Below the pieces are notes generated by a model that saw only the letters and a list, made by a program, of their open reading frames with translations, was not told the DNA's origin and searched no databases. A program made the translations under genes and the position numbers. A stretch of 64,000 nucleotides of DNA, from positions 62,001 to 126,000 of the forward strand of contig OX337233.1 of NCBI GenBank assembly GCA_946965045.2, written 5' to 3'. Positions 57,474-64,000 of this stretch are shown here, piece after piece (the stretch's first letter is position 1; each line of letters begins with the position of its first letter). Origin of the DNA: Epithemia pelagica (taxonomy: Eukaryota > Bacillariophyta > Bacillariophyceae > Surirellales > Surirellaceae).

Positions 57474-58712
57474 CTCTTCGTCAGAAGATTCTTCTTGGGC
57501 CGGTAGATCAGCTAGAGCACTCGCGAGGCGAAGGGCAGGAGTTGTACCATCATTGTTCTTCTCGGCATGAGCTAGATCATAGGCCTTCTTTTTCTCGCCG
57601 GTTAAGCCCCGTCCGTTGCACGTGTTGGAAGTGTGTTTCTTGTTGAGTGACCATTTTTCATGCCACTTACACCAATAGTACATTTTTCCGTTGACTTCTT
57701 TTACTTCTGGGCCTCCCTCATGTGGCCCAATGGTGAGCCACGATTCTTTTGCTGATTCTTTGGTCTTTTGCTCGCCCTGTTTGGATCCCTTGGTCGTGGA
57801 CAGCGGGGCTGTTTTTCCTTTCTCCATCTTCTTGACTTTGGCCTCAAGGGCAATAATCTTCTGGTCACGTTCGGACAGAGCCTGCCATTTCTTCGCTTCT
57901 ACCAGGCCTTGGTACTTGAGACGGGCCCAATCCATGAGTTGCGTCGCCGAGAGATTCGGAGAATCTCCTTCTTCGTATGCGTTCTTTCGACGACGGATCA
58001 TCTCCAAGAAGTTCTCATCACTCACAGTCTCATAAGCTTTGAAAAGGTTAGGGAGTAAGTCCAGCGTTCGTTCACCGCGGGCATGCAAACCTTGAAGAGT
58101 AGCCTTCACATAGGAGTTGAACTTGATGATGTCACCGTTGAAGTCTGCAATATGAATATGCAGATCGGACAAGCGCTGGCGAAGTACCATCACGGTCGCC
58201 TCGGTATCCACATACGCGAGGGAAATGATCACTTTGAGAAGAAGTGGACCACTGCCAACGTCGTCAATAATAAAGTCTTCGCGTCGTAGATTTACTTGCG
58301 CCTTCGCATCGTCGTTGAGCGACGCCATCAAACACATGTAGGACATGTAGGAATTCTGAGAAATCCTGTTCTGTCCGATGAAACTATCGACGTAGGTGCG
58401 AACCTGGGCGAGCGAGACGCGACCGTAGGCTTGAGTCAAGAGATGCGTAGGTGCTGGTGGCGGTGCTGGTCCAGCCGCTGGAGGAACCACAATGTGTTCG
58501 GGAATGGAAAAGGTGCTGGTCCAAGACTGTTCGACGATCCGATCTTGGAATGAGTCGAGAAATGTCTTCAGCCCTTCCGCGTGGAGATCGTAGAGATCAC
58601 CACCGTCAAAGAGTCCAGTCGTTGCCTGCTTGTAGAGCTTTGCTCCAGCTGCCGTTGCAAAGTTCACGATGTTGTTCGCGTTTGCGTTAGCGGGAGAGAT
58701 TGCGAAAGCCAT
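57471..58712 (-). CDS. gag: Copia B Gag (413 aa)
   Basis: ATG at 58712 (MAFAISPANANANN), the same start as Copia A. A longer frame reaching 58889 runs into LTR sequence and is ignored. Conserved core GLFDGGDLYDLHAEGLKTFL, FSIPEHIVVPPAAGPAPP and GQNRISQNSYMSYMCLMASL. A C-terminal WCKWHEKWSLNKKHTSNTC knuckle-like motif follows a Lys-rich stretch. Ends EESSDEE, TGA. Particle protein and RNA binder; intact. Confidence 0.87.
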   Translation of the reverse strand: MAFAISPANANANNIVNFATAAGAKLYKQATTGLFDGGDLYDLHAEGLKTFLDSFQDRIVEQSWTSTFSIPEHIVVPPAAGPAPPPAPTHLLTQAYGRVSLAQVRTYVDSFIGQNRISQNSYMSYMCLMASLNDDAKAQVNLRREDFIIDDVGSGPLLLKVIISLAYVDTEATVMVLRQRLSDLHIHIADFNGDIIKFNSYVKATLQGLHARGERTLDLLPNLFKAYETVSDENFLEMIRRRKNAYEEGDSPNLSATQLMDWARLKYQGLVEAKKWQALSERDQKIIALEAKVKKMEKGKTAPLSTTKGSKQGEQKTKESAKESWLTIGPHEGGPEVKEVNGKMYYWCKWHEKWSLNKKHTSNTCNGRGLTGEKKKAYDLAHAEKNNDGTTPALRLASALADLPAQEESSDEE

Positions 58713-58754
58713 GGCAGACGATGGACGTGTGCTGTCTAAAGCGCAGAGGAAGCG

Positions 58755-59209
58755 TGTTGTTTTCCTTACTAGCGAGTAAAGAAAAGGACTCTTGTTGCAA
58801 AATTGTGTGTCTACGGTGTTAGGTACTACGTCTTCGTTCCCTACTGTCATCGATGCGTTGAATCGTTGGTGGAGACGTTGTGTCACCAATTTGGGCGACG
58901 AGATGTGTCATGGACGGGCCTGCCACCGTTCGTGGGATATCGCTGCCTCTAAGTATCTTCTGATTCACTTAGGGCCATGGACCGTTATGACAATGGTCAT
59001 GGGATCCCGTCCTTAAGAACGACAATTGTTACATAGGCATTGTCGATCGTTACATAGGCATCGTCGCCTGGATCCATCGTCCGTCGTTTTTGCATTTTGT
59101 GAAAGGTGGTTCGATGATGCGTTGGGCCTAATGGAGTCATGAGGTTTGCGTCTGCGGTCCCCCAAGGTCCCCATCAGTTACATATGCCCGCATGTACAAT
59201 ATTCGAACA
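58755..59209 (-). repeat. 5' LTR of Copia B (455 bp)
   Basis: Same ends as the 3' LTR. Drives transcription leftward. Followed on the minus strand by CGCTTCCTCTGCGCT, identical in Copia A and therefore the candidate primer-binding region; the tRNA is not identified. Confidence 0.92.
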
Positions 59210-59747
59210 TGGTAAGGACAGCTTTGGAATGAAAAAATTCCGAATCTTTGCCGTACAACTTGAGACGGAGGCGAGCCACAGCGACGCGCCGATTTTCATA
59301 CGTGCCGACAAACTTCTGCAGACTTTCAATATTCCAGGGAGATGTTCCCAGAACAATGAATATATGTAGATTTGAAGCTGTCGGCATCGCATAATGACAG
59401 AGCTTATCTATCACAGCAAAGTCCGATAAGAATGGCGCGGATAGAAATACTTCAGAATTCGGCTCGGCCGCGGCGAGCAAATGAACGAGCGCCACAAAAG
59501 GATGGCTCTCATGGGCTATCGACTTGCCTGCTTCTGGGCCAGAGGGGTGGCGGATGCATGTATAAAGCAAGGTCGGGCGATCATTGGTAACAGCCATTTC
59601 ATCACTCTGTTTGCCGTCGCCTAGCAGCCATGATTGATCCACAAAATGGTCGTCTCCTTCCCGCACCGTTTCGCTCTGTCGTTGACGTTCGTACTCAGCG
59701 TTGTATTCCCAGTAAGAGGTGTTGAGTTCCAAATTCGAGTCATTCAT
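59210..59747 (-). pseudogene. PLD-like gene, 5' part (start, HxK motif), cut off by Copia B
   Basis: About 179 codons from ATG 59747 (MNDSNLELNTSYWEYNAEYE). Contains TLLYTCIRHPSGPEAGKS, HPFVALVHLLAAAEPNSEVF and NLHIFIVLGTSPWN, ending FFHSKAVLT at the insertion. Together with 52980-52748 and one copy of the 6-bp repeat the gene would be 257 codons including the stop, without a frame change. It has one HxK motif, with Ser where the motif's Asp is usual, followed by GSYNYT. Single-motif PLD proteins act as dimers on phosphodiester bonds; substrate unknown. A P2 region lies upstream, as for Kelch genes. Confidence 0.78.
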
Positions 59748-60060
59748 GGTTGTTCCAGAATATTAACTGCAGAATTTATGAGGATCGGGACACTGTATTG
59801 TAGGTTTTGCTTTGCTCCTGTGATTCTGATGGATGCGGACTGGAAGCACGACTGACTTGCCGAAATCGATGGAGAGAGAAAAATCGTGACCGTAGTCACA
59901 GACCAAGCATCCTTTTCGGAGAAGTTTTTGGATACCGAAATTAACGACACAGAACCACTGGTATGTATATGGCTCCGATCTATTTCTCTCTATCCCTGTG
60001 TTTTGCATCCATAGATTCTTCGTTCTTCCTGGGCGCTCGTGACTAGAGGATCTCTTTGCA
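59748..60060 (-). promoter_or_regulatory. P2-type upstream region of the PLD-like gene
   Basis: TTAACTGCAGAATTTATGAGGATCG, CACTGTATTGTAGGTTTTGC, GATGGATGCGGACTGGAAGC, TTTTTGGATACCGAAATTAA and ACACAGAACCACTGGTATG match the KEL8 upstream region in order and at similar distances from the ATG. Confidence 0.6.
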
Positions 60061-60502
60061 ATCCTACTTGTCGAGCCTCTGCTTTCAATAACCACAACTA
60101 CTCTTCTTACAAAGGGACCCATGGGATGGTGATGTTGTTAACAGGAAACACGAGATTCCATGTACCCATCATTGCTGATCTTTTTGAGGATGAATGCGGT
60201 AAATCAGAAGAGTACTCGATATCACCCTGTTTGCATTGGTCCATGGTGGATCGCTCGGTTTCTTTTCTTGTTGCTCATGTAGCGTTAGGATTTTGTTGCG
60301 AAGAAGACAAACTGGAGGGACCACTTGGTTGATCGAGAGAGTCTCACCAACAACGATTGTACACCACCAGCATCAATGTGGGGTCTTGGGGAAGCAGACA
60401 AGCTTGCAGAGGGAGTTTGTGGATGAGGAATGACGCATCGTCAACGTTTCTGCATCCTCGGTGCTACCGCTTTTGTGGAATGGTCGTTGTTGTTCTCCCT
60501 TG
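60061..60502. other. Flank left of LINE copy 2; no gene seen
   Basis: 60061-60130 continues the KEL8-like upstream similarity (RRVVVVI frame on the minus strand). 60130-60502 has no partner in the window and no convincing frame. A plus-strand run around 60120-60240 (MVMLLTGNTRFHVPIIADLF) reads naturally but is short. Confidence 0.35.
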
Positions 60503-62008
60503 TACCTTCCGTCTCGTTGGCAACAAGGGCTAAACGTGATGCTTGAGAAGAAGCCCGGTGTTGTGAAGGTCTCGAAGCTCCGCACCATACTGTTGTATGA
60601 GGCGGATTACAATCACAACAACAAGTTGATGGGGCACGCGATGATGCGCTACGCCGAGGCCAACTCCCTGTTAGCCCCCGAACAGTACGGCAGCAGACGG
60701 GGCCACAGTGCCATATACCAGTGCCTTAACAAGGTGATTACGTTTGATTTGTTTCGTCAAACGAAGCGCCCGGGCGGCTTGTGCTCCAACGATGCCAAGT
60801 CTTGCTATGACCGGATTGGTCATAGCTCCGCTGGCTTGGCTATGCAACGCTGTGGCGTTCCGGCTCCCCTCGTCGATTCCGCTTTGGGTCCCATCCAACG
60901 TCTTCGTCACTTCATCCGTACGGCTTATGGTGATTCGACGACATCGTTCTCCGCCGCGGGTCACGAGGTGCCTGTTCAAGGGATTGGCCAAGGGAATGGA
61001 GCGGGCCCTGCTATTTGGGCCGTTGTCAGCACTCCGATTTTTAATGCTATGCGACAACGCGGCTATGGTTTATTCCTAAAGTCTCCTACGTCGGGCAATA
61101 CGTTTGTTTTTGTGGGTTATGCGTTTGCGTTTGTAGATGACACAGACCTTGTGGTGGATGGCCTTCATTGTTCCGCTAGTGCCAGCCAGGTTGTCGACCG
61201 TCTTCAGGCCAGTGCCAACTTCTGGGAAGCGTCACTGCGAGCTTCTGGCGGAGCCCTCTCGCCTGCAAAATGTCATTGGTATCTCATAGACTACCGGTGG
61301 GTCCATGGCAAGTGGTGTTTGGTGTCCCCCGATGAGTCCCCTGCCACGGTTTGCATTCGTTCGCCCTCGGGCCGAATTGTTCCCATCGAACGAGTGGCTC
61401 CCACCGAAGCCAGGAAAACTTTGGGGGTTTGGACGGCGCCTGATGGCGCCATGACCGCCGAATTTGACTATCTTGCGTCCAAGGTCAAGCACTGGACGGA
61501 ACGTATCCGTGTCCGTCGTCTGCCGCACCACCTGGTATGGCTGTCGCTTCACACTGGGATCTTTAAGACCCTCACCTATCCTTTGGCTGCTACCACGTTC
61601 TCTGACGCCCAATGCCGGGCCCTGACCTCACCCCTTTTGCAAGTTGGTCTCAGTCGGTCCCACATCGTTCGCTCGATGCCACGGGCAGTGGTCCATGGAC
61701 CAGTGTCCTCTGGTGGGCTCGCGGTGCCGGACTTGTTCGTCGAACAGGGCGTGGCTCATTTGACGGCGTTTCTCTCCTTCGGCCGCTCCTCTACGTCCAT
61801 TACAGGTTTCCTCCTACGTAATTCCTGTTTCTCCAGGTGGAACTTGGCACACCGAATCACCCCTTTCTTTTGGATTACTCGTCGTGGTCTCAATGCGTTG
61901 TTCCCACTTGGTGTTCTCACTTATGGTCCTTCTGTTCCCAGTACAACATTGGTCTTCCCTCGCCGATTGCTGCTCTCCCCCCCCCCCCCCCCCCCTACGA
62001 GTTGGTGA
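60503..62008 (+). pseudogene. LINE copy 2: truncated RT frame
   Basis: Same RT sequence as copy 1 from LPSRWQQGLNVMLEKKPG onwards, including NDAKSCYDRIGH and FAFVDDTDLV. It lacks the endonuclease and the first part of RT. The open frame happens to extend about 14 codons into host sequence with an ATG (60461), which could be fortuitous. Stops after the proline run at 62008. Confidence 0.85.
61977..61995 (+). repeat. Poly-C tract (19 C) in LINE copy 2
   Basis: Counterpart of 49678-49699, three C shorter; it keeps the same +1 relation between the RT and RNase H frames. Confidence 0.9.
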
Positions 62009-64000
62009 CACTTTCCTGATGGCAGCCTTCTGGTCCCACGGCATTCGATCTCCTAGCACTCTTGCGCGCCTCAATGCCTGCCGCTTGTTTTTGCGGGCAT
62101 GTACCCTGGCTGATATTACCTCGGTTGATGGCACGCATATTCTGCTATCCGCTTGGTCTGGAACGGCACCGTGCAACCGTCGTCTTCACACGGAATGGTG
62201 GCCGCGATCCCCTCCATCCTCGGCCTTAGCGTGGCACGAGTGGCGGGAAGCTCTTTCCCTCACCTTTGGCGTGGAGCCCCGGTTTCGGCGGGTCGACTCC
62301 ACCTTGGGCTCTTGGTTAGTCCCTCACGTTCTGTCGGCCTTGTTTCTCTATTGCCCCTCTTGGAATCGACTTTTTGTTCCTCGTTTCGATGGCACTTGGT
62401 CTATGGCGATTGCTCGGCCGGTGCGCCGGAGTCGCTCGGTGTTTATGGTCACTCCTGACAAAGTGTCGGTAGCCTCCTTGGTCCTTTATCCGCCCGTCTT
62501 CGCGGCGGACGTCCATGGTTCCGCGGATTCGCCGATCCTCTTGCATGTTGACACCCTCCCCTTGGATATCCAGGTTCTCTTCCAGTCGGTCCCTCGTTCC
62601 CCTCCGTCTTTTACGTGGGATGTCCCAGAGGTCTCCCAGGTTGCCGCGGTGTGGTTTGCGTCTCCTCCCCCTGACTTTCTTCCGAAATTGTGCTCAGCTA
62701 TTGCGAGTGGCTCATGTGCGACTTTCTCTGATGGCTCTGCCCGGGAACAGCAGCAAGGAACGTGTGCATGGGGTCTGGCATTGGATGGTTCTACTCTTGT
62801 TGATTTGGCGGCTGGTTTCCGCGTTCCGGGCCCTGCTGGTTCCCAGTGTTTGTTCCGGAGCGAGCTTGCGGGCCTCATTGGGATTGCGAGCCTTTTACGG
62901 GCAGTTTCGCGCTATGTTCCGTCGTTATCTGGATCGGTGTTTTTTGCCACGGATAGCGACTCGGTTTTGAGTCGCGTGTTTCGTCGCCCCGCTCCGGCTA
63001 CGGTGGCGGATCATAGCTGGGACCTTTTGTCGTATTGCCGCAAGTTAATCGATGCGATGCCTCAGATCCGCTGGAAGAGTTTCCATGTCAAGGGACACCA
63101 GGACAATGGTGATGGCGATCTCGATATTTGGGCCCAACGGAATATCTACGTTGATTCTTGCGCCTCCGAGGTCTACTCCTGCGTTCCGTCTACTTGCTTT
63201 CCATGTTTTGCCACGGCCCCTCTACCACCGTCACGGGTAGGGGACAACGAGGTTGTTTCCTCCTTGGCCCCGGCTGTCCGATCGCATATCCTCGACGCCC
63301 CCTTACGTGATCATTGGTCTCGGCTTCGAAGTTGGCCCCCACAGGGTGTGCCCATTGTGGATTGGGCCTCACGGGCGCTGGCATTGCAGTCAATTCCCCA
63401 GAATCGGCGCCACTGGGTGGTTAAACACACAGCAACTCGGTCTGCCATCGGCGTTGAAATGGTTCGCCGTCGTAAATGGCGTCAGCCCACATGCCCTCGG
63501 TGCGGTGCAGCCGTGGAAACCGCTGATCACGTCCTCCAGTGTCCCCACCCCGACTCTGTTGAGATCTGGCACACAACGTTGCGCAGCCTTGATCGCTGGA
63601 TGGCTTTACGCCACACCCAACCGACGATGGCAAGGTTGATCCTGGCGTACCTACGCTCGTGGGTCGAGGGGACGACGTACGACGCCCCCTTTACCTCCGT
63701 TCCAGGGCTTCGCGAAGCTGTCGCGGATCTGGAAGTTTTGGGTTGGACGGACGCGGTTTTGGGTTTCTGGTCTTGGCGATGGGCGGAGGTGCAACAGGCT
63801 CATTACATGTTCCTGGGCAAACGGTACTCCGGACGACGCTGGCTTGTGCTCTTGATCCAACAAATTTGGAATACGTCGTGGGATCAGTGGGAACATCGGA
63901 ACGCTATCTTTCACGCGGCGGAGGTTCTCCGCCTCCAAGCGGAACGCCGAGCAGCCATCCAAGCGGCTTACTCTGGCCCTCTCCGCTCCTCCCCTCGTTT
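61996..64000 (+). pseudogene. LINE copy 2: RNase H and zinc-binding part, partial
   Basis: As in copy 1: FSDGS, FRSELAGL, FATDSDS and HVKGHQDNGDGDLDIW, then CPRCGAAVETADHVLQCPH. Open to the window edge. No start of its own. Confidence 0.82.

Larger units (their letters stand above)
52987..59209 (-). mobile_element. Copia-type LTR retrotransposon B, complete (6223 bp)
   Basis: Two 455-bp LTRs (52987-53441 and 58755-59209) with TG...CA ends and, by eye, two differences. A 6-bp direct repeat TGGTAA flanks it (52981-52986 and 59210-59215). On the minus strand: 5' LTR, gag, pol (protease, integrase, RT, RNase H), a purine tract GTGAGGGAG next to the 3' LTR. Pol is frame-shifted once, at a six-A run (56485-56480). 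LTR similarity says it inserted recently. It splits a PLD-like gene between its HxK and GSxN motifs. Confidence 0.92.
60503..64000 (+). mobile_element. LINE copy 2, 5'-truncated; runs off right edge
   Basis: Begins abruptly at TACCTTCCGTCTCG, equal to position 48204 of copy 1, inside the RT domain. It follows copy 1 to the window end with no difference that I can see except the poly-C length (19 against 22). 5' truncation is the normal outcome of incomplete target-primed reverse transcription. The 3' end, tail and target duplication lie beyond the window. Confidence 0.9.

Noticed and set aside
58713-58889. 59-codon N-terminal extension of Copia B Gag into the LTR
   Set aside because: Copia A starts at MAFAISPANANANN and the extension consists of leader and LTR sequence.
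1-64000. tRNA, rRNA or snoRNA genes
   Set aside because: No cloverleaf, A/B box pair or rRNA core sequence was recognised by reading. A tRNAscan or Rfam run would be decisive.

Overview
The window looks like nuclear DNA of a diatom (stramenopile), most likely a pennate. This is inferred from the Copia-type gag/pol proteins, which resemble diatom CoDi elements as I remember them, from the intron-poor genes, and from a large expansion of one Kelch-repeat family. I see no bacterial operons, rRNA, tRNA or CRISPR. The species cannot be fixed from the sequence alone.

Layout. (1) 1-3166: the 5' part of a minus-strand Copia element (5' LTR, gag, start of pol). It sits inside a Kelch gene and runs off the left edge. 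(2) 3167-38300: an array of eleven Kelch-repeat genes, KEL1 to KEL11, all on the minus strand. Seven are intact (KEL2, 4, 5, 6, 7, 10, 11). Four are damaged: KEL1 is truncated and hit by Copia, KEL3 has lost its start, KEL8 has an in-frame TGA, and KEL9 is truncated. There is also one C-terminal relic (about 14.9-15.1 kb) and one deletion scar (41.52 kb). Between the Kelch genes lie decayed, repeatedly duplicated pieces of unknown plus-strand gene families, called F, G, I, J and L here, plus a small secreted-looking minus-strand family, SP. Two kinds of Kelch upstream region recur, P1 and P2. (3) 38575-40112: a Harbinger-like DNA transposon remnant with 40-bp TIRs. (4) 40113-43183: more decayed family members and the Kelch deletion scar. 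(5) 43202-52111: a full-length non-LTR retrotransposon (LINE) with an 18-bp target duplication. (6) 52748-59747: a phospholipase-D-like gene split by a complete, recent Copia element (52987-59209). The split gene carries a P2-type upstream region like those of the Kelch genes. (7) 60503-64000: a second, 5'-truncated LINE copy, apparently identical to the first over 3.4 kb except for the length of a poly-C run, running off the right edge.

How it fits together. The region is a birth-and-death gene cluster. Kelch beta-propeller genes are duplicated with their promoters, homogenised in blocks, and broken by retrotransposons and recombination. The most notable mechanisms are a conserved stop-codon-plus-hairpin cassette between in-frame gag and pol in both Copia elements, and a poly-C tract of 22 or 19 C in the LINE that separates RT from RNase H by one reading frame in both copies.

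Limits. Homology is judged by reading, not by database search. Family names F, G, I, J, L, SP, KEL, P1 and P2 are labels made for this window. Percent identities are hand estimates.
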